This document shows positions 16,777-25,770 of a stretch of 64,000 nt of DNA, piece by piece; within the stretch, counting starts at the first letter, position 1; every line of letters starts with the position of its first letter. The notes beneath the pieces are model-generated. The model made no database searches, was not told the DNA's origin, and saw nothing but the letters and a program-made list of their open reading frames with translations. Source of the DNA: Peribacillus frigoritolerans (GTDB lineage: Bacteria > Bacillota > Bacilli > Bacillales > DSM-1321). The stretch covers positions 1-64,000 of the forward strand of contig NZ_JAUUTW010000020.1 in the NCBI RefSeq assembly GCF_030676415.1, given 5' to 3'. The translations under genes and the position numbers were made by a program.

Positions 16777-18932
16777 CCCTCTTCACCTTCTTTCATCCAA
16801 AGACTTTCAATAATGACTTCCGGTGTAATCGGAATTTGCTGAAAAGAAGTTTGCAGGGCATCCTCGATCGCAGCTTGGACTGCTGGAGCGCCTCCGATTA
16901 AAGTCAATTCACCTGCGCCCTTCGCCCCGTATGGACCATCAGCATAGGGGTTATCAAAGACCTTGCTTTCAATTGAAACAACATCCAATGAAGTCGGCGG
17001 TCCATAATCCGATATGCTTTTTTGTTGGATTCTACCTTGCTTTGACGTCATCTTTTCTAGATAACCGTATGCTAGCCCTTGAGCCAAACCACCGTCAATT
17101 TGGCCTTTCATAATCCGTTCATCGATGACCTTCCCAACTTCATAATTGCCGTATACTTTTTCTAACTTAATATTTCCTGTCAACGTATCAACTTCTACTT
17201 CAACGATATTAACGCCCCATGAATAAGCCGGGTAGGCATCTCCAGTGAAGGTTTTCTCGTCCCAAGGAATCATTTCACGGTGAACATAGTGCTCAACTAC
17301 TTCCTGTTCCACCCCTGTTTGCCACTGATCCTTAAGTTTTTTAGCGGCCCGTTCAAGCAATTTTCCGACAATCATCGTCGTCCTGGAAGCTACGGTCGGA
17401 CCCGAGTCGGGAACCTCTTTTGTGTCGGGATAAGGGTACAAAATATCTTCGAACGGGAGGTTAAGTTCTTTGGCGACAATTTTACACAACGTCGTCAAAA
17501 TACCTTGTCCCATATCAGAGTTTGAGATTTTTAGTGATACCTGGTCGTCCTTTGATTTAACCAGTTTCACCGTTGCTTTAATATGATCTCTTTCGCCACT
17601 GCCTGTAAATCCACAGCCGTGGAGGAACAGCGAAGTTCCTATGCCTTTTTTATAGCGCTGATTTTGTTGATTTAAGCGCTGAAAGTCTTCTTTTTTCTTT
17701 TTGTATTCTGACACGTTGAGTACGTCCTCAATCATTTCTTCCACTAATATCGGGTCGCGGAATTTACCTTTGGTGATGGTGGGGTCTCCTTGTTTGACGA
17801 GGTATTTTCGTTTATATTCAAGCGGGTCGATTTTTGCCAGTTTACTAAGATGTCCAATATGGCTTTCGATTCCGGCAAAGCTTTGTGGAGCACCAAAGCC
17901 TCTGAAGGCGCCGTTCGGAACGGTATTGGTTTTTAAGACATAGCCTTTTGCATGAAAATGCGGAATTTTATAAACACCGGCACTGTTTATTAATGCGCGC
18001 TGCAGCACGACAGAGCTCAATCCCACATTTGCCCCTCCATCGAGAAAGATGTCAACACACATGCTCAAAATATTTCCTTCCTTATCAAGGGCCGTTCGAT
18101 ATTTGAGTTTGGCCGGATGTCTTTTCGTCGTAACCAGCATATCCTCAGAACGGTCGAACACGAGCATGACCGATTTTTTGACTGCTCTTGCGGCAACGGC
18201 TACGTGACAAGCCATCATCGAAGGATAATCTTCTTTGCCGCCAAAACCTCCGCCGGTAGGACTTTGAACAACTCTGACTTCATCGTCACCACAAGCTAAT
18301 GCGCTTAGCAATGCATTTTTTATATAATAAAGACATTGCATCGATCCCTGGACGACAATTTCATCATCCTTATAAACGGCGAGCATTCCTTGCGGCTCAA
18401 GGTAGACATGCTCCTGATAACCCGTATCATATTCTTCTTCGATGATTTGATGGGCTCCCTGCTCGATAACTGAAATGTTCTCTAAGCTTTCCCCAAATTC
18501 ATAGCTTGCCAAAACTAAGGATACTGATTTTTGCTTGATCGCTTCGTCCAATGTATAGATAGCCTGATGTTCTTCAAATTCAACCTTCACTTCATTTAAC
18601 AAACTGTACAGGATATCCAGGTCTTTGCCCGTGAGCATGAGAATCGGCTCACCAATATAATTGACCCACTCATTGGCAAAAATGGGCTGATCTTCTTTGA
18701 TAATTTTGACATAATTCGGTCCGGGGATATGCTCTGCTCCAACAGCTTCATACCCTTCCGGAAGGTTAGGTAATTGAATGGATATGATTTTTCCATAAGC
18801 AATTGGCGATCGATACAAAACACCATAAACCATATTTTCCACTTTCACGTCACTGATATAGGGCAACTGGCCCGATACTTTACCTTTATGGTCCTTTTTG
18901 GGCACTGAGGTGCTTATGTCTTTGAGATTCAT
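16773..18932 (-). CDS. pucD: Molybdenum hydroxylase large (molybdopterin-binding) subunit
   Basis: The 719-residue protein is the catalytic subunit of the xanthine oxidase family. GGFGGKEDYPS and GAFRGFGAPQ bind the molybdopterin and GAKGAGELTLIGG carries the catalytic glutamate. Length is slightly below E. coli XdhA and B. subtilis PucD. The ribosome site is weak. With the FAD and 2Fe-2S subunits it makes a three-part hydroxylase; purines, nicotinate or other N-heterocycles are all possible substrates and I cannot choose from sequence. The symbol is by analogy. Confidence 0.85.
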   Translation of the reverse strand: MNLKDISTSVPKKDHKGKVSGQLPYISDVKVENMVYGVLYRSPIAYGKIISIQLPNLPEGYEAVGAEHIPGPNYVKIIKEDQPIFANEWVNYIGEPILMLTGKDLDILYSLLNEVKVEFEEHQAIYTLDEAIKQKSVSLVLASYEFGESLENISVIEQGAHQIIEEEYDTGYQEHVYLEPQGMLAVYKDDEIVVQGSMQCLYYIKNALLSALACGDDEVRVVQSPTGGGFGGKEDYPSMMACHVAVAARAVKKSVMLVFDRSEDMLVTTKRHPAKLKYRTALDKEGNILSMCVDIFLDGGANVGLSSVVLQRALINSAGVYKIPHFHAKGYVLKTNTVPNGAFRGFGAPQSFAGIESHIGHLSKLAKIDPLEYKRKYLVKQGDPTITKGKFRDPILVEEMIEDVLNVSEYKKKKEDFQRLNQQNQRYKKGIGTSLFLHGCGFTGSGERDHIKATVKLVKSKDDQVSLKISNSDMGQGILTTLCKIVAKELNLPFEDILYPYPDTKEVPDSGPTVASRTTMIVGKLLERAAKKLKDQWQTGVEQEVVEHYVHREMIPWDEKTFTGDAYPAYSWGVNIVEVEVDTLTGNIKLEKVYGNYEVGKVIDERIMKGQIDGGLAQGLAYGYLEKMTSKQGRIQQKSISDYGPPTSLDVVSIESKVFDNPYADGPYGAKGAGELTLIGGAPAVQAAIEDALQTSFQQIPITPEVIIESLWMKEGEEG

Positions 18933-19067
18933 TGCAACAACACCCTTCGACTCATTTTTTTAAAGGGACATATTCTGAATAGAAACCTCTTCCTACGATT
19001 TTATCAATGAGAATGATCTTTTATGATTCATTTCTATTCAAGATTTTCGTAGTTTTTAATTATATTT

Positions 19068-19667
19068 TTACTTCGAGAAATTTAAAGCTTTATCATAATC
19101 AATTGCTTTTTGGTAATCCTCCGGTGTATCAACATCCATTAATACTCCCGCATCATCTACATTCATGTATTGCTTTTCGTAACCGCCCAGGGCCACACGC
19201 AAATTACTTTCTGGATTGGTTTCGAGAATTTTCTGTTTCACTTCACTTGATAATTTAATGGGATGGCCGCCTTTATAGTCAAAACTGGGAATAACCACGT
19301 TTCCTTTGTGTTTTGCTAGTAGCTGAACAGTCTCTTTTTTAACAAGCGGACAATCTCCGGGTGTTATAAAGAAGGTTGGGGCATTTACTTCGTTGCAGCC
19401 CTTTTGAATGGAATGAAACATTCCCTGGTTAAAGTTTTCATTATAAACAAACTTGATCTGAAATGAATAGGCATTTTTACTGATGATTTTGGCAATTTCC
19501 TCTTGGATGATTTCCGCTTGAAACCCAGCTACGACGATGACCCTGCTGCATAATCCTTCAAATTTAGAGATCGTTTGCTCCAACACGCTCATTTGCCACA
19601 TCGGCAAAGTCATTTTAAATGCATTCGCTCGGCTGGAATATCCAGCAGCTAGAACGATTGCTTCCAT
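19068..19667 (-). CDS. pucB: MocA/PucB-type molybdenum cofactor nucleotidyltransferase
   Basis: The protein of 199 residues opens with the sugar-nucleotide-transferase signature LAAGYSSRANAFKM and has a GDCPLV metal motif near residue 100. Enzymes of this family add CMP to molybdopterin, giving the dinucleotide form used by hydroxylases. ATG at 19667 is preferred because GAAGGTGA lies 5 bases upstream; GTG at 19676 overlaps that site. It is the first gene of the operon, 135 bases ahead of the large subunit. Confidence 0.85.
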   Translation of the reverse strand: MEAIVLAAGYSSRANAFKMTLPMWQMSVLEQTISKFEGLCSRVIVVAGFQAEIIQEEIAKIISKNAYSFQIKFVYNENFNQGMFHSIQKGCNEVNAPTFFITPGDCPLVKKETVQLLAKHKGNVVIPSFDYKGGHPIKLSSEVKQKILETNPESNLRVALGGYEKQYMNVDDAGVLMDVDTPEDYQKAIDYDKALNFSK

Positions 19668-19800
19668 GTTTGTCACCTTCTACCTATCATTTTTTTTAAT
19701 TCTCACAATAAAAGCACAAGCGGAGTATGGATTTGCTGTATGGACTATTAAGAGATCATTGATTGTTTATGCTTTGAATTTTAATTAAAGAATCTGGATA

Positions 19801-20001
19801 GTGTTTTTTCTTTATATGCGTAAAAGCCTCATTATATTACTTATTAACCAACTTGATACTATTTTTAAATTATCAAAAGATATAAAAGGACAATACATCG
19901 TCCCTATTTTAAGAGAAAGAGTGTCAAGTATTGACCAAGGTTTAATCGAAGAAGCCGAAATTATTGAATTATCAGATAACGGTATTTTTTTTAGAATATA
20001 A
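19801..20001 (+). CDS. Short unrecognised ORF
   Basis: A 66-codon frame (GTG start, or ATG at 19816) has a hydrophobic beginning (SLIILLINQL) and an acidic, strand-like second half. No ribosome site is visible upstream, but a good terminator follows 4 bases after the stop, which favours a real or formerly real gene. I do not recognise a family. Confidence 0.35.
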   Translation: MFFLYMRKSLIILLINQLDTIFKLSKDIKGQYIVPILRERVSSIDQGLIEEAEIIELSDNGIFFRI

Positions 20002-20005
20002 AGAT

Positions 20006-20037
20006 GCCTTTGCTCAACGGAAGCAAAGGCTCTTTTT
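20006..20037 (+). terminator. Rho-independent terminator
   Basis: GCCTTTGCT pairs with AGCAAAGGC, followed by TCTTTTTG. Confidence 0.8.
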
Positions 20038-20076
20038 GACGAGTTTCTTCTATTTTATTATGTATATTGTGATTTT

Positions 20077-20681
20077 TTAAAAGTCTTTTTCATAATCCTT
20101 AACCAACTTATAAAAAGTCGTTTTTTTAACGTCTAGTTCCGCCATAGCTTTAACTGCTGTAATTTCTCCTGATTTCCATAAATCATAGACTTTTTTAAAC
20201 TCTTCCGTTACTTGAGCTTTCGGCCGACCGAAAGGAACACCATTCTGTATAGCCACATCAATTCCTTCACGCTGCCGTTTCCTAATACGGTACCGTTCCT
20301 CTTCCGCCATCCAGGAAAGGATCTGCAAAACTAAATCCGCAATGAATGTCCCTAAACTATCCTTAAATTGAGTGGTGTCCAACAGAGGCATATCCATCAC
20401 AACTATATCTGCCTGAATATTTTTCGTGATGTCATTCCATTCTTGTAGAATTTCTTCCTTGTTTCGTCCAAAACGATCGAGTGAATGAATATAAAGGACA
20501 TCTCCTTTTCGGATCATACGTTTTAATAGTTGATATTGTTCTCGGTCAAAATTTTTTCCACTTTGTTTATCTGTAAAGATATCTCGTTCATCAAGCCCTT
20601 TTTCTTTCATGGCCTGAAGTTGTCGTCCCTCATTTTGATCTTTGCTGCTAACTCTTATGTATCCGAATTTACGAACTCCAT
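20077..20681 (-). pseudogene. Serine recombinase (resolvase/invertase), frameshifted at the N-terminus
   Basis: From the ATG at 20681, which has GGAGTGA upstream, the frame meets TAA after eight codons. One frame over, the sequence reads RKFGYIRVSSKDQNEGRQLQ, the standard start of a resolvase with the nucleophilic serine (VSS), and continues to 20077 with GDVLYIHSLDRFGRN, the E-helix and a C-terminal helix-turn-helix (AMAELDVKKTTFYKLVKDY). A single lost base near 20670-20680 explains it. A protein starting at the internal ATG at 20610 (177 residues) would lack the catalytic serine. A res-like site lies directly upstream. Confidence 0.7.
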
Positions 20682-20725
20682 TTTTTCACTCCTTATTCTA
20701 CTTACTTTCCTATTATTCTACAAAA

Positions 20726-20844
20726 AACGTTCGTAAAAGTGTATGTAAAATCACGAACGTTCATAAAGTGTTTTTTAACTTTAACGAACGTGAAAATGAG
20801 TTGATTTTATAAAAAAAAGAACCGTTCGTAAAAGTTACGAACGG
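20726..20844. promoter_or_regulatory. Res-like recombination site with repeated inverted GTTCGT/ACGAAC motifs
   Basis: AACGTTCGT...ACGAACGTT (20726-20761, 36 bp), a single AACGAACGT at 20783-20791, and CCGTTCGTAA...TTACGAACGG (20822-20844) form three spaced subsites upstream of the recombinase. The same GTTCGTAAA also sits at its start codon. Resolvases bind such arrays, so this is likely the crossover and accessory site. Confidence 0.55.
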
Positions 20845-20971
20845 ATTTTATGCGATGACTGTTAAATGAATATGTGAGATTAGAATAATAATAGGGTAAT
20901 CCTTAGAGGCTAAATAAAAGTCTCAATAAAGATCGGTTTTGGTTCTGGTTTAAAAATATCTTTTACCAAAC

Positions 20972-21010
20972 AAAAAGGGGTTCGGAATGTTTTAATTCCG
21001 AACCCCTTTT
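20972..21010 (-). terminator. Strong bidirectional terminator after the GC-rich SDR
   Basis: AAAAGGGGTTCGGAAT pairs with ATTCCGAACCCCTTTT over a 6-base loop. Confidence 0.8.
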
Positions 21011-21097
21011 GTTGACAAACTGAAGAGACCACGAGCTCTTGGCTGGGATGGCGCAGGCCGTGTAATCAACTGCCACTCCTGACCGCCCTCCATTAGG

Positions 21098-21883
21098 TCA
21101 ATGTCCCGTTCTGTCCTGCATGGTTCTGACCATACGGGTCACCATCTTGCGTGGCATTAACCGCGGAATGAACGCCACAAACCGGTTGCGAGCCCCTGGC
21201 ATTATGAGCGTCTTGCCGCGCAAGAAGCCTCGGTACCCTTCCTCAGCCACCTGCCCGGCTTCCATGATGGTACCACTCTGGAACAGCTTCGAGGCGCCCA
21301 TACCCGAACGATCGACGAATCCGGTTGACGTCAGCCCCGGACATAGTGCCGTCACAGTCACGCCCGTGCCGCTCACCTCGTTCTCCAGAGCCTCGGTGAA
21401 CGACAGCACGTACGACTTCGTCGCGTAGTAAACCGACATCATAGGTCCTGGGAAAAAACCCACCAACGAAGCCACATTCATGACGCCTCCTTGGCCCCGT
21501 TTGACCATATCTGGCAAGAACAGCTTCGTCATAACAGTCAGAGCCTTGATATTGACGTCAATCATATTCGTCTCTTGCTCCAACTTCGTTTCCAAGAATG
21601 TCCCGTACAAACCGAAGCCTGCATTATTGACAAGGTAGTCGACGACGATTCCCTTCTCCTTAAGCTCCGCGACAATCTCCTCCGGCACTCCGGGTGACGC
21701 TACATCCTTGGCGATGACCGTCGCTTGGACGCCATATTTTTTCCGATATTCTTTCGCCAACTCCAAAAGTTTACCCTCGGTGCGCGCCACCAGGACCATA
21801 TCATGTCCATCTTTGGCGAAACGATCCGCCAACTCTTTGCCAATCCCACCCGACACTCCAGTGATAAGAACAGTTTTTCTCAT
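21098..21883 (-). CDS. Short-chain dehydrogenase/reductase, GC-rich
   Basis: This protein of 261 residues is a classical SDR with the nucleotide motif TGVSGGIGKELA near the start, NNAG (NAGFGLYG), and the YxxxK catalytic pair in YYATKSYV. ATG 21883 is chosen because GAGGTGG lies upstream; GTG 21895 overlaps it. Base composition is far from the neighbours: 21301-21360 has 35 G+C of 60, against roughly 40 percent elsewhere. With the equally GC-rich TetR fragment beside it, the pair looks transferred from a higher-GC Firmicute such as a Paenibacillus relative. Confidence 0.85.
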   Translation of the reverse strand: MRKTVLITGVSGGIGKELADRFAKDGHDMVLVARTEGKLLELAKEYRKKYGVQATVIAKDVASPGVPEEIVAELKEKGIVVDYLVNNAGFGLYGTFLETKLEQETNMIDVNIKALTVMTKLFLPDMVKRGQGGVMNVASLVGFFPGPMMSVYYATKSYVLSFTEALENEVSGTGVTVTALCPGLTSTGFVDRSGMGASKLFQSGTIMEAGQVAEEGYRGFLRGKTLIMPGARNRFVAFIPRLMPRKMVTRMVRTMQDRTGH

Positions 21884-22028
21884 TTTGCAGCCCACCTCTA
21901 TTTTTAGTGTAAAACTTTAAACCGTTTTGCAGCGTTACTAACCTCGGATTGTGACTATGGATGTTGGTTATCCATATAGAAGAATCCGCTGGTCGGACCG
22001 TCATCAGGCAAAGTGGTTAGCTTCGCCT

Positions 22029-22166
22029 GTCATACAAGCTTCTGCGATGGATTCCCATATGCTCGACCAGATCGGTCATGGATGTCTTCTCGTAGCCCTG
22101 TTCCCAAAAAAGCCTCATAGCATATCCAATACCGCGGACTCTTCGAACGTTTTGCTTCTCGCCATT
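22029..22166 (-). pseudogene. TetR-family regulator, truncated N-terminal remnant
   Basis: The ATG at 22166 follows GGGAGG and the frame reads MARSKTFEESAVLD, then after a frameshift AMRLFWEQGYEKTSMTDL and VEHMGIHRRSLYD, the DNA-binding half of a TetR protein. Similarity ends at about 22029. It resembles the intact regulator at 29678-30253. It presumably once controlled the adjacent SDR. Confidence 0.75.
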
Positions 22167-22455
22167 CCAACTCCCTCCCGTCGACATAATCTTTACGTAG
22201 GTTTTTATGTTCTTCGTAAATTTTTTCTAACTCTAAAATGTTGCTCAGGTTGATTAACTTCAGAGGAAAGACAAGTTTTAAGTTGAGAGTAGATACATGC
22301 TGACTTACAATCTGTATGCCAATATATCATAACCCGACCCCATGTTTTTGATGCCATTCGATTTATTATCTATGTCAAACAATCACATTGATAATCCATC
22401 AGTTTGTTATTTTTGCTAAACTACCTACTCCGTTAGGGGACAAAGATAAGTGGAT

Positions 22456-23009
22456 GCCGCAGCCCCCATTCTCCAACAAATCATTCATAATATTAGTAAG
22501 TTGAAGTAGATACTCTTAATGGTAAACATGAGCTTCGATTAGAGAATGGATATATAGACACGGTTGATTTAGTCGTTGGTTCAGATGGTGCCTTTTCTAT
22601 ATTCGTTCCCTTCTCCAGATGCTGGCTCAATATACAGGGCTGACTATGGTGGAAATCATGTTGCAAGATGTTAAAACTAAACATCCTGAGATTGCTGCTT
22701 TTAATAGTCGAGGAAAATTATTTGCCCTTTCTGACCACAAGGGTATTATGGCTCAGTTAAACGGAGATGGTAATACCCTTGTATATTTAAGTTTTAAAGC
22801 TGCAAAAGAATGGTTGGATACTTGTGGCATTCCATTCGATCAACCTCAAGAAGCAAAAATGTACTTTCTCAACAATTTAAAGACTGGGATGACTCCTTAA
22901 CAAACTATATTAAATGTGCAGAGGGTCCTCTTCTTCCACGACGTATTTATATGCTCCCTGTAGGTCTTACTTGGGATCATAAACCAGGCGTATCCAATTT
23001 CTGCGGTTA
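22456..23009 (+). pseudogene. FAD-dependent monooxygenase (TetX-like) remnant
   Basis: Readable pieces in three frames line up as one protein: ILQQIIHNIS, then ENGYIDTVDLVVGSDGAFS (the FAD-binding DG motif), then QYTGLTMVEIMLQDV through IPFDQPQEAK, then DSLTNYIKCAEGPLLPRRIY and VGLTWDHKPGV. These are typical of TetX/PhzS-like aromatic hydroxylases of about 380 residues. The N-terminal nucleotide motif and the C-terminus are missing and at least two frameshifts are present, so it is dead. Confidence 0.75.
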
Positions 23010-23012
23010 ATT

Positions 23013-23303
23013 TTCCCCTGTGACTTCTTCAGCGAATAAATGGCATGCCAGCTGAGTTAAACAGGAGGTCTAGTTTCGGATACTGTTGTTTGATTTGATG
23101 CGTCAACTGGTCAACCGACTTCACTTAACTGACATCCGCAGCAATGCCGATTAAAATTAGGGTTTTCTTTGATTGCTTGGTCAATGTTTTGCTTCGAGCG
23201 ACTAGTGACAATCACCGTGTTGCCCATTTTAAGAAACTTTTTCGCAATTGCCGAGCCTATACCAGACGTCCCGCCCTTTACTAAAATAGTTCGATTTGGT
23301 CAA
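23013..23303 (-). pseudogene. SDR-family gene, N-terminal remnant
   Basis: Minus-strand frames read TILVKGGTSGIGSAIAKKFL, VIVTSRSKQNIDQAIKENP and, after a frameshift, VDQLTHQIKQQYPKLDLLFN followed by SAGM, the first 90 residues of a DltE-like SDR. The rest is missing. It abuts the intact MDR gene at 23321. Confidence 0.7.
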
Positions 23304-23320
23304 TATTATGTTGATGTTTC

Positions 23321-24325
23321 TCACTCTTGTATAGTCATAAGAATCTTTCCTTGAGCTTTCCCTTTTGCGATTTTGGCAATAGCTTCGTTCACTTGCCGAA
23401 AAGCAAATGTCGAATCAATGGTTGGTTTGATGCCCGCTTCATCAATCCACTGGGTGATGTTTTTTAGTTGTTTGCCATTTGGCTGAACATATAAGAAATC
23501 ATACGTTTTCTTTTGAAGATGTGCCGCTATATCAAACGGCATTCCGATCACACCGAAAAGAAGCCTCTGCAACGTTGAAAATCCGCCATGCTGAATTGCA
23601 AAACGTGCATTTGGACCAGCATTTAATGACAATAATTTTCCGCCAGGTTTTAAAACACGCAATTCTTTCCTGAACTCACTTGCACCACGGGTATCAATTA
23701 CGTAATCGAAATCTTTCAGCACCTCAACATAATCTTGCTTCTGATAGTCGATGAATTGGTCAGCTCCAACGGATAGCGCTAAATGACGAGATGATTCACT
23801 ACCACTGACAGCTACAAAAAGCTTCTTTGATCTCGCAAACGGAATGGCAATCTGCCCAAATCCGCCTGTTCCACCAGGAATGAACAGTTTTGAGCCAGGT
23901 TTCACGTTCAGTACATCGAATGCTTGAACAACTGTCAGAGCCGATAATGGAATGGCAGCCCCTTCTTCAAAAGTAAGATGTTTTGGCATTTTCGCAACGA
24001 TATTTGCATTAGCAACAACATATTCTGCAAAGGCACCCATTGTATCTAGTGGCATTAACGCATATACTCTGTCGCCCTTTTTAAAGTCTGTCACCGCTTC
24101 GCCAACCGATTCAATCACACCTGAAAGTTCATTTCCGAGTGTCAACGGAAAATCATAGTGGTCAAAAATGCGCACCTTTCCGGTAATCGCCAATATAAGA
24201 TGTGGGTCAACGCCCGCCACATTTGTTTTGATTAACACTTGATGTTTGTTTATTCTTGGAATAGGCACATCGTTGATGTGAGCTTCTAGCTTTTTCGAGT
24301 AGCTTTTTATTTGGACTGCCTTCAT
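23321..24325 (-). CDS. NADP-dependent MDR-family oxidoreductase, copy A
   Basis: This protein of about 334 residues belongs to the zinc-independent quinone-oxidoreductase branch of medium-chain dehydrogenases: it has the GroES-like start, a GNELSGVIESVG motif and the nucleotide site GGTGGFGQIAIPFAR. The cysteines and histidines of zinc-binding alcohol dehydrogenases are absent at the usual places. Two ATGs stand at the start; the second (24325) has better spacing from GGGG. It follows copy B after 7 to 10 bases, so both form an operon from a tandem duplication. Substrates may be quinones or reactive enones. Confidence 0.82.
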   Translation of the reverse strand: MKAVQIKSYSKKLEAHINDVPIPRINKHQVLIKTNVAGVDPHLILAITGKVRIFDHYDFPLTLGNELSGVIESVGEAVTDFKKGDRVYALMPLDTMGAFAEYVVANANIVAKMPKHLTFEEGAAIPLSALTVVQAFDVLNVKPGSKLFIPGGTGGFGQIAIPFARSKKLFVAVSGSESSRHLALSVGADQFIDYQKQDYVEVLKDFDYVIDTRGASEFRKELRVLKPGGKLLSLNAGPNARFAIQHGGFSTLQRLLFGVIGMPFDIAAHLQKKTYDFLYVQPNGKQLKNITQWIDEAGIKPTIDSTFAFRQVNEAIAKIAKGKAQGKILMTIQE

Positions 24326-24335
24326 CATGTTCCCC

Positions 24336-25349
24336 TTAAAAATTAATAATCACTTTCCCTTTTGGTCGTCCATTTGCGACTAGTTCTAGCGCTTCATTTA
24401 CGTTGTCTATGGTAAATAGTGTTGGATGAATTGCTGGAACAATGTTATTTTCTTCAATGATTTTGGTAATCTCTTTGAGTTGTGCGCCGTCAGAACGAAC
24501 GAAGATAAAATGGTATTCCACGTCGTGTTTCTTGGCTTTGTGGTCATACTTTGCGCCAGCAATGGAAAATAGCTTTTGTTTCCACAATGGAAAGTTTCTG
24601 TTTTTTCCAAAACGTTTATTTGGTCCTGTACGGAGAGAGAGCAATCTTCCGCCCGGTTTGATGATACTCAATTCATTGTCAAATTCTTTAGGACCCAGTG
24701 TATCCATCACGTAATCCACATTCGCCAACAAGTCAACATAGTTTTCTGTTGTATATTCCAAATATTGGTCTGCACCAATTTCCAAAGTGCGTTCGCGCGC
24801 TTCTGAGTTGCCACTAACAATGACATTTAGACCCATTGCCTTTGCGATTGGGACAGCCGTTTGACCAAAGCTACCCGATCCACCTGGAATGAAAACAGAT
24901 TTACCAGACTGTGCTTCAAGTTCTTCATGTAGACCTTGATACGCTGTGAGTCCAGTCAGTGCTACAGCAGCGGCTTCCACGTAGGACAAGTTTTTTGGCA
25001 TGGGTGCAATTGCGGCAGCGTCAATTGCGGCATATTCCGCAAAAGCACCAATTTTTTTCAGCGGAAGACGTGTATAGATGGCATCTCCTACGTGAAAGTC
25101 TGTCACATTTTTTCCGACTTTTTCGATAACGCCTGTCAATTCATTACCAAGCGTTAATGGGAATTCATAATCTTGAATCAGTTTCACGCTACCTGTGATA
25201 ATTAACATTTCCAGCGGATTGACCGCCGCAGCTTTGACCTTTACCAGGACTTCGTTGTCATCGATTTCTGGAATTGGAATGTCATTGACTTGGGCATGGA
25301 TATTTTTTGAGTACTTGGTGATCTGAGCTGCTTTCATGAGTGTTTTCAT
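24336..25349 (-). CDS. NADP-dependent MDR-family oxidoreductase, copy B
   Basis: The 337-residue protein is the paralogue of 23321-24325, with GNELTGVIEKVG and GGSGSFGQTAVPIAKAMG at matching places. It starts with ATG 25349, with an internal ATG four codons later and only a distant GGAAGG, so the exact start is uncertain. It is the first gene of the pair. Confidence 0.82.
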   Translation of the reverse strand: MKTLMKAAQITKYSKNIHAQVNDIPIPEIDDNEVLVKVKAAAVNPLEMLIITGSVKLIQDYEFPLTLGNELTGVIEKVGKNVTDFHVGDAIYTRLPLKKIGAFAEYAAIDAAAIAPMPKNLSYVEAAAVALTGLTAYQGLHEELEAQSGKSVFIPGGSGSFGQTAVPIAKAMGLNVIVSGNSEARERTLEIGADQYLEYTTENYVDLLANVDYVMDTLGPKEFDNELSIIKPGGRLLSLRTGPNKRFGKNRNFPLWKQKLFSIAGAKYDHKAKKHDVEYHFIFVRSDGAQLKEITKIIEENNIVPAIHPTLFTIDNVNEALELVANGRPKGKVIINF

Positions 25350-25770
25350 TTTTTCATCAGCATCCTTCCGTTGAGTTACATTTATTAGGTTTCTTTACCT
25401 TATTTTTATTATTTTCACTGTCTACTTGCCATAATCGAATTGAGCTAATTCTTTTACAAGGTAGTGATAAACTTCAGGACCTTGTTCACCTTCTTCAATC
25501 CGACCAAGATGTGATCCTGGTGAAATACGGAAGCTAACTTTTTAGAACTTATTCATGCCGAGGAAAGCAATAAGCAACTTATTATTCAAAATGCGTATAA
25601 CAAGTAATGGTTGGGAGTTCTTATTGAACTCCCGTTAATTTAATAAGAATAAAGTGATTTTACGACTGATACCATATTTTAGTTATTCACGAAAAGGGCG
25701 CTTTTCTGGAGTAAAGATTGCATAGTTTACTTCTGCTAGAATTGATTGGTTCAGTACATAATCCAATCAA
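25350..25770. other. Gap with gene fragments
   Basis: The minus strand holds an old-yellow-enzyme scrap (25422-25520). On the plus strand 25530-25607 reads EANFLELIHAEESNKQLIIQ to a stop, the likely tail of another lost gene that I cannot name. Nothing intact is seen. Confidence 0.4.
25422..25520 (-). pseudogene. Old-yellow-enzyme (alkene reductase) fragment
   Basis: The 32-residue frame PGSHLGRIEEGEQGP, then EVYHYLVKELAQFD, matches the region after the FMN phosphate contacts in NemA-like reductases; the intact homologue at 27637-28695 reads SPQGTLQGIDEGENS, then MYRYLISELNKLN. It is a scrap of a second copy. Confidence 0.6.

Noticed and set aside
20077-20610. Intact 177-residue recombinase from the internal ATG
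   Set aside because: It would lack the N-terminal catalytic serine that is readable just upstream in the same frame, and it has no ribosome site of its own.
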